A stretch of 64,000 bases of DNA from Nansenia antarctica (lineage: Eukaryota > Chordata > Actinopteri > Argentiniformes > Microstomatidae). Under the pieces are notes generated by a model. It did not search any database. It saw only the letters and a list, made by a program, of their open reading frames with translations, and was not told where the DNA came from. The DNA lies in NCBI GenBank assembly GCA_963989245.1, contig OZ022351.1, positions 17,641,321 through 17,705,320 of the forward strand, written 5' to 3'. A program made the position numbers and the translations under genes. Each line of letters opens with the position of its first letter. Within the stretch, counting starts at the first letter, position 1. Shown here one piece after another: positions 45,349 through 57,900 of this stretch.

Positions 45349-47676
45349 TTTATTCAGAATTGTTTCTCTTTTAAAAGTATTTTTTAATTATTATTATTAT
45401 TATTATTTTGTTTAACATGTGGGGTTCATCTGCGGAATCAAGTCGCTTTCACGCAGAAAAAAATCTGACAAGACACCAAGCACAAGGATCACTGTTTATT
45501 TTGTGTTAAAATGATCTTATATTAACTGTTCTCTGCAGACATTTTCACTACTTTCACCCACAGGGCACTTGGTAGGGGTCCATAGGATGTTTCACATGCT
45601 ACAGTGCCCACTCGTCTTTTATCAAATTCTAAGTTCCATAACATTTTGAATGGCTTTGACAGCAATATATGAACACAACTACAGCTCTTCTAACCCTCTG
45701 TTTAACCTATGAAAAAACAACCCTTGCTGTTCCAAACCACCTGACCCTTCCAATGTCCAATTAAATCCCTGGTCCGTGATTAGAGACAATGGTCAGAGGG
45801 TTTGGAGTCTATCTGGTGAGACAAGGAAGTACAGCAGAGAACACAGCTCTCCAAGACCAGGGTTGCATATATACCAGGGCTGCGTATGATTCCATGAAGT
45901 TGTTCCCTCCCATCAACATGCTTCACTGATCAGATCTGATTAGACTGGGGAGGCGGAAGCAGTAAGTAAAGCTAGCTGGCCCTTCCGGGTGTCCATTTCA
46001 AACCCTGCAGAGGGGAGTAGACTACAGCAGATGGCAGGGAACAACTTTCTGCATGTAAACACAGTTCCAAATCATGTTGAGAAGTGCTGGGACAATATCA
46101 GACCTCATATCTACAAGAGGGTAAAACCTATTTGGGGGAGTATGGAGAAACAAGTATGACTTCCATGCTGCAGAACATGTATGCCTTGGGCTGAAGCAAT
46201 GAAGTGAATTTTGGGTAAAGAAAAACATGTCATCAAAATAGAGGACAATGAAAGACCATACATAATTGGGTCAGTTACAGTTGGCATCAAGTACAGGCAG
46301 GTCATTATTTGAGATGTCGTGGCTAAGTATATCTCTTTGTGTCTGTAACAGTATTTCAGTCCACCCTGCACCCTGTCTCACCTCTACAGAACACCAACCT
46401 GGGAAAACACAAGTCCTCACAGCCAAAACATGACAAAAACCAAGACGAAGTCCTGCAAAAAGTCAAAACATTCACCAAAGGAATGACTTTTGATTAGAAA
46501 GGATGAGCTTTAATAATGGTTCTCCAATATTAGAGAAATCAAATTAAAAAAAAGTGGAGCCAGTCAAACAGGGGATATGAAGGACAGGTTAGTTGTTATC
46601 TTAATGTATGACAAACTACAACTCAGCACTACATTCTTGAACAGGGAAGGAGGTTTCTCTTGAAGTGGTGAAATTCAGAGGCAGCAACAGCCCATGAAAC
46701 GATGAGCAAGTTTCTCTCCAGAGGACGAAGCGGTTTTCTCCCTCTCACTCTTTCTCTCTCTCTCCCGTTACAGTAAGGCCACTTTAAATAGTAATTCTTA
46801 AATGAGGACCATAACCTTTATAACCTCATCCACAGATCTTTGCAGAGTCCCATTCTTGAGGAGTACAAATGTTCAAGTTTCTAAGTGAAAGAGTGTTTAA
46901 GGGCTGGTGTTGGGCCCCAGTCACCACCCCAACAAAGTCCCAGTCAAACATGGTCACCCACAGCTGTCACTGAGGTAGTGTCCCAGTCCCCTCTCTCTCT
47001 CGTGACCAAACCGCAACACAAAACACATCTTCAAAAACCATGTGCAGTTCGGGTAATAACAATCTCACAAAAAATATATCTATTTTCAACAGCAGTTCGT
47101 AATTTAATCTTGATCCCAAATTCTGTCTTCGGTCCTCTGTGGCTTTATCAAACCCAGTTGAAGTCCAAAGAGAACTTGTACCAAACAACTGCCGCTCTGA
47201 ATACAATCCACAAAAGACGACCGCATGTTGTCATTTTGTCTGTTGTGGTTACTGCAGTGTCGTTCATATTGGTGTATCACATAGATGTATTTTTTTCATG
47301 TTTCAGTTAATCCCTGTTGCCACAGCCCTTTTGGATGCAGTCCTTCAGTTTTGCCAACCAGGTGGGTGTGTATGGATTGTATATAGTGTGTCATCATCAT
47401 GGGAGTGAGTGTGTGTGTTTGGATGTATGTGTTGTGTATATGGTTCAACTCTATGAGAAGCGCGCGTGTGTGTGTGTGTGTGTGTGTGTATGAGTGTGTG
47501 TATGAGTGTGTATGTATGTGTGTGTGTGTGTGTGTGTGTACTGTTGTGTGAGAGGGAGAGAATGTCCAGTGTGGCAGTGCCAGTGTTGTCAGGACTGCGG
47601 TACACACAGCTGTTGTTCAGCTTCTCTCTGGGGGCTGGGCAGGACCACGCTGGATGGGCAGGGGGGAGGGGGGAGT
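45349..47676 (-). other. cdv3: cdv3 3' UTR
   Basis: About 2.3 kb without supported coding sequence follows the cdv3 stop on the minus strand. AATAAA signals on that strand fall at 45,495-45,500 and 45,349-45,354. Mammalian CDV3 also has a long 3' UTR, so this is plausibly one transcript end; the exact end is inferred. A (GT)n run lies at about 47,466-47,540. Confidence 0.5.
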
Positions 47677-50556
47677 CTACTTGTCCCCCAGGATGGCATA
47701 CTGGTTGTCAAGCTGCAACTGCTGCAGGGAAGCACCACCACTACCGCCCTCCTCTCTGCCGCGGTTCTTGTGCTTCACCACTTCAAAGGTCTTCTCCATT
47801 TCTCTGTCCCTGAAACACAAGTGTTGGACCTTAATGACACTGTGGTAATGTGAGGTCTGTCTCTGTGCATGTCTGCCTGAATGTTTGTTGCTGATGACAC
47901 CAGTGATGTGATGAAGTTACCTGCGTGTCTCCACGTGTTTGGAGGTGGCCATCAGGGAGGGGAACTGTGTGTCACTGAAGATCTCGGGGGGTCCCTGAGT
48001 AGGGCCTCGCTTGCTGGAGGTCAGCCTGGCCCCTGGGGGGCGGTAGACCCCGGAAGGCTTGGCCTCAGGCACCTCTACTTCCTCTGTTGAGACGAGAAGA
48101 TGGGGGTGGGGGAAGAAACAGCGAAACTGTCAGTGGAGCAAAATATTGATTTTTTAAGCTGCGTACGCTGAACGGAAGTGAACCAACAACGGTGAAGATG
48201 AATGGCTGAAATGGCCAAACACAAAAAAAAAAATGAAAAAATGAAAAAAACAAACACAAAAATCATCTCTAGCCTACAAATCTTAAGTCTGGGGCCATTA
48301 TATTTCAAAGCAAGGCTTCCTTTTAATTCCCAGAGGGCTAGGACTATTTGTATGTAGTCCGTCCTTTAAACATTTTAACTCCAGATTTCTGGGCAGTTCA
48401 GCCTTTTGGCACTTTATTTTGTATGAATGATGGCAGGCACACATGGACAAGTTACACACAGACTAAGAAAAGTGTAGGCTAGGCCTAATTTATTGTTTGT
48501 TTCATTGTTCATAACCAGCGACAGCAAAGTGAATGAAAAAAAACATAATTCCAGATTTTTGCCTTTATAGTGATATTTTTTCTTCAGTTAACACAGATAT
48601 CGTGATGTATCGTTGATGAATTGTCTTACAATGTATAGATTAGCGCAGAATCGCTGTACCGTGATACTATCGGTATCTGGGGCAAAATATTGTACGGTTA
48701 TCGTATCGTGAGTTACCCTACGATTCCCACCCCTAATCGATAGTACAATAGTTGGGCGAGGAATTTTTCCTGACCATGAAAAACTCAGAGGCCCTAGAAT
48801 ACATGACTATCATTACAACCTGGACATTTCCCTGGTCTGGTCATGTGATAAGGGGAAAACTCCTGTCCCAGAGTGAGGTTTGACCAGAGGCGCCATAGGG
48901 GGGTACTCACCGACGGGGGCTGCAGCAGGAGGGGGCGCACCACCAGATTTGTTCCAGGGCCCAGACTGGCCTTTGTCTCCACTGACCAGGATGATCTCCC
49001 CATCCTCACCAACCTCCTCCTCATACTCCTCGTCCTCCTTCTCATCACTGCATTCATCACCAGGGAAACAAGTCAACCACAATGTGGACCACTAGCTCAA
49101 TCGTAGTATACTACTACAGCTACGGACGACATGTGAATGAACAAGAAGAACGGCATGTTTCTCTGTCTTACCTTATCTGCAGAGCTTGCAGTCTGAGCCC
49201 ACTGTAATCCACCTCTTTCTGTTCAAACTCCTTCCACTCCTCGTCATCCTGCAGAGAGGTGACAGCTCGTCAGTTACAGTAACCCGATGACACAGGGTCT
49301 TTCACACATTCTGCTCATCTGACAACTCATTGATCATGTTATCTTTTACATAAAAAGCAACACTGATGCGGAGCAGGCATCATCATATCAAGAGATTGGC
49401 TGAGGGGGCAGATACATCAGAATCTAGTCTTGTCAGGGGTGCCACGCCCTAGTCCCTTCTCTCCCTCTCCAAAACCATTCTCACAATATAACAAGTGACG
49501 ACCTCAGCACAGAGTTAAGACATGGATCAGAACTGGGGGAGATCAATTATGACTTCGCCCACGGAAGGCAGATGACAAGACATGTGAGGGGGGGTAAATT
49601 GTCAATCTGAAGCGAATCCACGTCGTGCAGCCGAATAATGTGCAAAGTGAGAAAGGTCATTAAAATGCAGCAGTAGGGTTCTGAAATGTTTTATTTTTAT
49701 TTGATGTTAACATTGATATGAAATAGGTTTAAAGAAGTAACAGCTGGGAGTCCAGTGCTCATTTCCCAAGATACTGATCTGCCATATGTGGCGTATTCCC
49801 AAGATACTGATCTGCCGTATGTGCCGGATAAGATATGGCCTGCGAGCCTTATTAACTGTTCCCCAAAATGACAACTGTGTCAAGTCATCTAATATTTTAA
49901 CGTTTGACTTCACACGAGGAGGCCCACACCCTGAATTCGCACAAACCGAACATCTGCTAGAAGATGCCTTGGTTAGCTGTAGGGAGACAGGCTGCCTCCT
50001 GGTGCACCCAGGGCCTGACACGACACAAGATCTGATGTCTAAGCTGCCATCCACATCCACCGGTTGAGACCCAACCTAGAAAACTCAGACAAACGTGACC
50101 CTGTTCTCTTTGGGATGACATCAGTGAACGTAGATAAAGATGTGAAATGAACGGTGAGCTTTACCACCTAAACCTAAACCACCACATCAGCTAGCCAGCT
50201 ACAACACCAGTGGGCTTAGTGACTAGACAGTCCTACATCCTTGTTCCTCCAGTGCCCTGCCAGCTAGCTGACGGTAGACTGGCTCAGACGTAGCTAAGCT
50301 AGCCTGGCTGTGCTAACTGACCTAGCTAACACGATGCTAGCTAAGCTACCTTCTCAGGCTGCGCATCCTGGCCGCCCTCGCCGCTTTTGGTCGACTGGTC
50401 CTTCATCTTCTTCTTCAACACCACCGGCGTCGTGGTGGCGGCCTCCTTCCCCTTGCCTTTCTCTTTCTTCTTCTTTTTATCCCTCTTGGCGAAGAAGTCG
50501 TCCAGGCTCTTCTCCGGTGGCGCGGCCGCCCCAGTAGCAGTAGCAACGTCCGCCAT
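47677..50556 (-). CDS. cdv3: CDV3 homolog, complete (5 coding exons)
   Basis: Exons in order 50556-50350, 49248-49172, 49047-48911, 48083-47921, 47809-47677. Sum 717 nt, 238 aa plus TAG; human CDV3 is 258 aa. Exon 1 contains the family signature SLDDFFAKRDKKKKKEKGKG. Exon 2 contains DDEEWKEFEQKEVDYSGLRL. Exon 3 is acidic, then has SGPWNKSGG. Exon 4 has KPSGVYRPPGARLTSSK and PPEIFSDTQFPSL, and exon 5 has EKTFEVVKHKNRG and LQLDNQYAIL. CDV3 is a widely expressed, probably disordered cytoplasmic protein of unclear function, so I infer none. Exon junctions are phases 0, 2, 1 and 2. Synteny with tmem108 matches other vertebrates (CDV3 and TMEM108 both at human 3q22), which supports the call. Confidence 0.97.
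48590..48745. mobile_element. hAT-like fragment in a cdv3 intron
   Basis: tatcgtatcgtgagttaccc and cgattcccacccctaatcga is the inverse of the 37,845-37,970 fragment. About 155 bp. Confidence 0.6.
49249..50349 (-). other. cdv3: cdv3 intron 1
   Basis: 1.1-kb intron. Contains a short direct repeat cccaagatactgatctgcc (49,767 and 49,798) and many agct/ctagct words near 50,190-50,345. No exon seen. Confidence 0.6.
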
Positions 50557-51180
50557 TTTGTTTTTTTCCAGAGATGAACGCTGTGTACCCCTAGGCTAGC
50601 TGTGACAAGACAAATCACTCTTGTAAAACGTTAAACGCCTCTTTAGATTGTTTCAAGTGGACCGGATTAACTCTTAATTCGATCTGGGGAAAAAAGACTT
50701 CAAGGGTTTCAGATCTAGCGTGCTAGACAAAGTGTGGCGGGTGTCTGACCGCCTGTCTTCCACTGTGCCACATAAACCTGCTGCCTGTAACACTACAGTC
50801 TCTTATCTCACACTCACACTGGCTGTCTGACAGGCCAGGCGAGGCGGCGTTCGTCGATTCGCTCTGGAAATCTGCATCAGCACTCACGGAATGCCTCTCG
50901 TCCAATCAGATTACGTGGACGCTCTGTGACGTTGGACGTCGAGTGCGCTCCGGCGCTCTCAGAGAGAATTGACGAACGCACCCCCCGGATGTACGACCGA
51001 TACCTTTCTGCTGCCCCGGATAGGAACGTGAACACGACCCACGCGTAACGGGCGTGCTGAATAACCAATCAACTCATAGAGAAATACGACGAACACCAAT
51101 CATATTGCACCTCGACATTTTCCCACCCTATCAAATGTTAACCGGGTAGCACACGACCACGCACGAGGTCTGTCACCCAA
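50557..51180 (-). promoter_or_regulatory. cdv3: cdv3 5' leader and promoter region
   Basis: The sequence upstream of the ATG is relatively CpG-rich (cgtcgattcgctc, gacgttggacgtcg, cacgcgtaacgggcg) and contains several CCAAT motifs near 50,910 and 51,065, with no clear TATA box, in keeping with a housekeeping promoter. The segment 50,847-50,981 is itself a MITE copy. Confidence 0.5.
50847..50981. mobile_element. MITE with terminal inverted repeats, copy 1 (cdv3 promoter)
   Basis: About 135 bp bounded by GCGTTCGTCGATTCGCTCTG and the near inverted repeat CAGAGAGAATTGACGAACGC. The interior (catcagcactcacggaatgc, gtccaatcagatta) is shared with a second copy at 60,120-60,256. The copy lies 291-425 bp upstream of the cdv3 start codon and carries a CCAAT motif. 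Confidence 0.7.
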
Positions 51181-51199
51181 AGGTCTGGTGGTAATTCAA

Positions 51200-51930
51200 T
51201 TCAATTAATGTGCATCACGTATATTATTTTTGACATTTATTAAATCAATATGGTTATGGAGCAGTATTATTTTATTTATACTTGATATCCTTTGGGGCGA
51301 TTTCCCAGACAAAATATTAAGCTTCGGGCTGGACTAAATCACACTTTCAATGGCAAATCTCCATTGAGGAAGCCACAGGACTAGGCAATCTGTGTCCAGC
51401 CCTTAGAGTCCAGTTATACATTTAATATAAATCACATACATTACATCAGATACATTTCATTTGTAAAACACATGTAGCCTATAGACAAACTCTCATTAAA
51501 ATAAAAACATTAGGACATTTATCTGTGAAAAACCATCAAAAGCACATCACTTAATGAATCCCAAGATGCAGGCCTATATAGCTCTTTAATCTAAGCACGA
51601 GCAAAGTGAAGGCTAGAGTGACACTGTGTATAGAATAGCCATTGGCCAGCCAGCATAGATGAACAGAGAACATTCTGGAAAAACTGAATGGTTGGTTTAG
51701 CTGTGGTCAGCAAGGCACTAACACACTGCTTTGTCTAAGAGTTTTAATGTACATAACCCACCTGCAATCAATGGTAGGCCTATAGCTTCCAACAAGTGGT
51801 GATGATTTCTTTCTCTCATTTTTGTTTTCAGATGTCATGAGGTAGTGTGGCTTCATCAGGGCACCCATGAAGGATTGGAAAGAGGAGAGGGAGGAGACAC
51901 AGAAAAGACACAGAACATGTTCAAAGCTTT
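51200..51930. other. Intergenic stretch between the cdv3 promoter and tmem108 3' end
   Basis: AT-rich sequence on both strands without convincing coding potential, RNA gene or clear repeat. Short tandem motifs only. Confidence 0.5.
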
Positions 51931-51935
51931 TCTCT

Positions 51936-52966
51936 TTTATTGCTCAGCAGTAAAAAGTACAGTGTATGCTACAATACAATAAAAAGACATGACGTTGGAC
52001 ATAAGATACTCCCCCTCCTCCCCATTCTACATTTTGTGAAATCTCCACTCTGGCACCACATTCCCATTGCAACTACATACATCCAGGTGATCAACATGTT
52101 CAACAAAACCTTCAAACACAGGGAAGATCGACTTTTAGCCATTTAAAGGGGCAATATGGGTTTGGTACATCCATTTTGGACTTAAATTATTGATATTTAC
52201 CCATTGATTCTTGAAGAATATAACTTATAAATGGCTCATGAACTTAGTTCAACTGTCTTACCCCATCAGAATCCAAAATATAAGCTTGCTTTACTCCATT
52301 GTTTGTAAAAAAAAAAAAAATGTAATTGCTAACAGACACTGTACAGCTTCGAAACATGGTTAAAACGATTATTTTGATCTCAGGGATTGTCGGTCATTGC
52401 AACCATAGCTCCGTCTATGGATTTGAGAGTGGTTACATTTCTTCAGCCCCATCCCTCAGCTGTGTACCAAAAACAGTCTGCTTTATTGTTGTTTGAATCC
52501 CAGATTGCCCCTTTAAAGTTGGAATGGAGGAAACAACATCGTCAGGCAGTGTGTATCAGACACACTGTAGAAAAATGTGAGCAAAAGTAAAGAATAATAA
52601 ATGAAATTGATTTGATAATGAAAGAAAATATTTCTAAAGTGTGTTTAATTATTCAACTCTGCCACTGTATGTGCTCACAGTAAACATTTAGGATATGATA
52701 TTATCTCAGCTTTTCATTGGTCATGATTTCTACTGCCTTTTCAATATTAAATCAAATATCATTCAACATCTGTACATTACAGTAATACACACAGTTTACT
52801 CTCATGGACAAATACTGTACGTATGGAGGCAGGTAACACAAGATTTGGTCTCAAATTATGTCCTATAGGTTAGAGAGGGGGGCTAATGCTTTAGCCCCCA
52901 CACTGGATGAAAAAAATAGAACCCAGTCAATGACATAATCCAGACAGACAGACAAACAGATGCGCA

Positions 52967-52998
<32 letters not shown>

Positions 52999-54300
52999 GG
53001 CACAAGCACACGCACACACACAGTGTAGGCTGCCGATATGTAGACATGTCAGGGATGTTACACAGCAATCATTACGTTTGTGCTCTGATTCACGGACTTC
53101 AGTAATAATATCGCACATGTGTATGTTTATGTTATGCACTGATGAGATCCAATTACTCTTTAACCAAAGGACCACAGAACGTTGACTGATAGAGGCAATA
53201 TATATTGTATTCAACCAAACATATTGTAAATGAATGCAAACAAATAATAATTAGGTGTAAAGCTTTCTAGTTAGAGAGCACTTCATCTGAAACCCCACAC
53301 AGGAGGCAAAGGTCTGATTATAACATCATGGTCAGATCATTAACGCCCTGGATAGACATGCATGGTTGGCTGCTACAGTATAGCCTGTGGCCACTGAACC
53401 ATACATACAACAAATGCACACGCACACACACATGCACGCACACACGCACACATGTACACACACACGCACACATGCACACACACACACACACACACACACG
53501 CAAACACACACACACAAACACACACAGTAAGACTCTCAAACACTAGCACAGAGAAAGCCGCAACTGGTCGACAAGGGGAGTTAAGACAACTATGTGGTCC
53601 CTCTACTGAGAGGCTGGTGACACATGAGGGGAAAAGCCATTTTTGTTCACTTCTATTTGGTGTACAGACACAGTAGCTAGCTACAATGCCATCAGGGATC
53701 CACCCCCCTGCCTGCCTGCAGCAGCCCCCTCCCCAGCAACACCTGTAGTTCAAATCACAACACCTCTATCTCCTTTCTACTAAAACCTTGTCTCACAAAC
53801 CTTGGCCAAGACCTCAGTGTCCCCTCAAGTACTTAGGTACAGAATTCAAGTTCAACAGGCTTTTAAGTAAGTGTTTTGGGTTTGATCAAAAAAAAAAAAA
53901 TAGAAGAAGAAAAGAGATGTTGAAATGGTTTTACAGCATTTTTTTTTGTCTCTCTAAAGCAGGTCAATTCAAGTGGCTACATCCACAATGCGCTCACCAT
54001 CAAGCCACTGTAACAAAACTGAAACCACACACGCTCTGTATTTTATAAAGACATAAAAACCTTATCACAACTAAGCATTTGTAGAAAATTTACATCAGAA
54101 AAATATGTAGGTGCACCCTTATAGTAAATAGTGTCTGTTTTAATTAGCTCTTCTCTTAATCTTGTCTTTGTGTTCGTATTATACAGTATAAAGTGGAGTC
54201 TCTGAAGATTTTAACACACGTATAAAAATGACAACCACAGCACAGGGAGAAAAGGGAGAGGGACTTCTTTTTTGACAGTCTGTTACACCGGTGCGCCTCT
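51936..54300 (-). other. tmem108: tmem108 3' UTR
   Basis: No coding sequence follows the tmem108 stop. A minus-strand AATAAA (TTTATT at 51,936-51,941) is the best candidate end, giving a 3' UTR of about 2.4 kb that includes a MITE (about 52,143-52,520) and (CA)n runs at about 52,964-53,015 and 53,415-53,525. The extent is inferred. Confidence 0.5.
52143..52520. mobile_element. Non-autonomous DNA element with TTTAAAGGGGCAAT ends
   Basis: Begins atttaaaggggcaatatggg and ends with the inverted counterpart cccagattgcccctttaaag, about 380 bp. The interior shares text such as gattcttgaagaatataa and atggctcatgaacttagttc, in inverse orientation, with a more degraded copy in a kif9 intron (about 39,968-40,316). 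It appears to lie within the tmem108 3' UTR. Confidence 0.65.
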
Positions 54301-54419
54301 CTAGATGTCGGAGGCCTTGTCTCTGTGGATGAACAGGGTCTCTTGGCAGAAAGGGTTCACCAGCACAACGCCGCTGTCACTGTAGTCTCCATTAGGGGGC
54401 AGACAGGTCTCCTGCTCCT

Positions 54420-54464
<45 letters not shown>

Positions 54465-54955
54465 TTAACATGGGTGCCACGACCACAGGGTCACATACTG
54501 TACTGTAAAAGGTCATGATTCTTTCCAGACGCTGGGGCGCACGATCAGTGAGAGATGCTAATTCTAAAGGCTAATGATTGAGAAACAGAGGGGGTTTTGT
54601 CACTTGGAAGACAGAAAACGCAATCTAGGGTTATGTCTGCTTCTGCATCTAACGCAGAAGACAAACAGTGACAAAAATCAGTCTGACTAATAAAAGCCGG
54701 CCGAGACAAGGGAACAGAGGAGGGAAGAAACGAGAGGGGGAGGCAGAACGCTGAACAGGCTCCTCTACAGAGAATAGAGAGAGAGGGAAGGGAGGGAGGG
54801 AGGGAGGGAGGGAGGGGGGGTTCAGCAGAAGAAGCAACACAGCAGAGGGAGTAGAAGGAGGAGGAGGAGGAGAAGGAGGAGGAGGGGGGAGGAGGAAGGG
54901 GGAGTGGGAGGAAAAGAAAATGAAGGGTGACTCAGCAGTAAGACGGCACTACAGT

Positions 54956-54993
<38 letters not shown>

Positions 54994-57900
54994 AACAGAG
55001 ACACAAGATGCAAAAGAGGGATGGCAGGGGGTGGGGTGGAGGTGGGGGGGGGGGTTACAGCACATTCCTACTAATTCTAACCCCAACACCAGACAAGCAT
55101 GTCAGTGGCTGACTGTGGGTGGGGGAGGGAGGGAGGTGGACGGGGGGTGACTACTGGGTTACACTACTACGGTGAGAAACAGGGACACGACACGACACCT
55201 GTGTCACCAGGAGCATCCTAAACATGTCCCAACCTCAGCGTCATCACCCTCACGCTGTACGCCCAGAGGAGGGCTGGACGGAGAGAGAGACTGATGGAGG
55301 GAGCACAAGAAAGGAGGGAGAGGCGGGGTCAGTGAGAAGACGCGAAGGGCAGTTGACAAATGCCTCCGTGTGAGCTAAGAAAGTGTTATGAATGGAAATT
55401 AGACTGAAATAGTGTGAGGTCAGGGCTCTCAAATGACTCTGTAATGAAGAGGAAGCTGACGAGCAACATTTCTTTTGCTGTACCGTTAATCGTCCAGCAG
55501 AGGGCACTGTAGTCCACAAATAGCCCGGTTGACCTGATTACTGATATTGAATATGAATTATTCATACATTATTGTCCGAGTCTTGAACTCGGAAATATTG
55601 TACACGTGAAGTGGAGGAGCCTATGCTTTACCATTGTAATGCACGAATGTACATTGAAATACATCCATCGTTTTTTTTCTCAACGTTCCATGCCAAAGAT
55701 GATGTAATGCAGGCACAAGAGCTTCGACTGCATGCGTACTATCTCTACCATCAGCCAGTGAGTCCTCAGTAAGTCTGTGGTCAGTCAGTAGTCAGTCTGT
55801 GGTGAGTCTGTAGTCAGTCTGTGGTCAGTCAGTCGTCAGTCAGTGGTCAGTCTGTGGTCAGTCTGTGGTCAGTCTGTAGTCAGTCTGTGGTCAGTCTGTG
55901 GTCAGTCAGTGGTCAGTCTATAGTCAGTCTGTGGTCAGTCTGTAGTCAGTCTGTGGTCAGTCTGTGGTCAGTCTGTGGTCAGTCTGTAGTCAGTCAGTGG
56001 TCAGTCTGTGGTCAGTCTGTGGTCAGTCTGTGGTCAGTCTGTGGTCAGTCTGTGGTCAGTGAGCGGTCAGTGAGCGGTCAGGCCCTCCATCAGGCCCTCC
56101 AGTACGTACCTCATTCTCCAGAGAGGTGATCTCCCTGGGCAGCTCCACGGCGTGCCTGTTGAAGTAGTCCATGGTGATGGCGTTGTTCCAGTAGCTCAGG
56201 TTGTTCTCCTGGCTGGACGACTTCTTCTTCCTCTTCATACAGCAGACGGTCAGGAGCACAGCTGAGGGGGAGAGGGAGAGAGACGACAGTAGTCAGTAGA
56301 GCCCTCTACGGGGGATTCTACTTAAAAAAAAAAGTAAAAAAAAAAAGTATATATTTAACCAGTTATTTGGTTTATTACTATTATTTCAGACAACGATATT
56401 ATTTCAGACGACGATGAGGAATTTGTGTACAAGACAGACTGAAGTGCCTCTTTACCATATAAAACACCCTGTGAGAGGCTGTAACTCCAGGCTAGGGGTG
56501 GGCATCGACGATCGATAATTGATCGATAAGGATCTTGGTCGATCACAAAATAAAACATTTGGTCGATCACAAAAAAAAAAAAAAAAATTTTTTTTTTTTG
56601 TGATCGACCAAATGTTTTATTTTGTGATCGACCAAGATCCTTATCGATCAATTATCGATCAATTATCGATCGTCGATGCCCACCCCTACTCCAGGCTGTA
56701 GCTCTGGTTTTGGTTGTGTGGGATTTCAGTAAAAGTGTAATTATCTACTTGGATCATCAGTCCAGTTCTCGACAGCAGCATGTGTGTGTCTATAGTGTTT
56801 GAGAGGGACCTACAGTATGGCAGCGATCCCAATGTCCTAGAAATGGAGGGGGTGGGAGGGTGGGGGGGGGGGGGCTATGATTCACTTACTCCAAGAGCTT
56901 TGATACTCTTGTGATGATACAAGCTCTAATCTGGTACTCACAGCAGGAGGACACGGGCACACTGATGGCCAGCACGATCCACACGATGTCCATCTTGCCC
57001 AGACAGATGGTGGCCCGGGACAGCGGGGAGTCCAGGGCAGGGCCCGAGCCGTTTCCAGGACCCCAGGGGTCTCGCGTGGTGGCCGGCACCAGCCTGTTCA
57101 GAAAGTTCCCGCTGGCTGTGGAGGGGGGCTCCGTGGGGGAGGAGCTGTTCCACAGGGAGGGGGGGGGAGGGTCGCCCTCGCCCTCCGCCGTGCCGTTCCG
57201 TAGAGGCCCCCCGTCGGTGGCTGTGGCGTTACCCAGGGGGGCATCGTCTGTGGCGTTACCCTGATGAGGGGGCAGGGGATGGGGGGGGCTGCCACCACTG
57301 CCAGGGGCATCCGTCTCCTCCGTGGTGGTATTGGTGGTGGTGTTGGTGGTGGTGGTGGTGGTGGTGGTGGTGGTGTCATTGGTTACAGTGGCGTTGTTGG
57401 ATGAGAGTGGGTTGGGCTTGGGCTCGGCCATGGGGCCGGGTGCTGCCGGAGCCTGGCTGGTGGGGGGGGCCGGGGGTGAAGGGAGGGAGGGAGACAGAGC
57501 CAGCTCCTCGGTAGGCCCCTCGCTGAGGGCGTGGACGTCCCGCAGGGTGATGGCGTGAGGGGGCCGGGCTCGCTCGGGCGCGGCGTCGGCCGGGCTCCGG
57601 AGTGTGTCGTCGGGAGCGGCGTCCGCTGAGGAAGAGGAGGAAGAGGAGGAAGAGGAGGAGGAAGAGGAGGAAGAGGAGGAGGAGAAGGAGGAGGGTCGAA
57701 ACTCGACGGTGAAGTCCTGCCGGCTGGAGTCTGTGGGCTCCTCTACAACAGGGTGCGTGGGGCCGGGGGGGCCAGCCTCCTCAGAGGCCAGCGTGTCCCC
57801 TCTCTCGGTGGGCGGGCCGGGAGCAGGAGGCAGGGCGGCAGAGCCCGAGTCAGGAGCCTCCTCTCCAGCAGACGCCTCCTCACTATGTGGGCCAGCGGAG

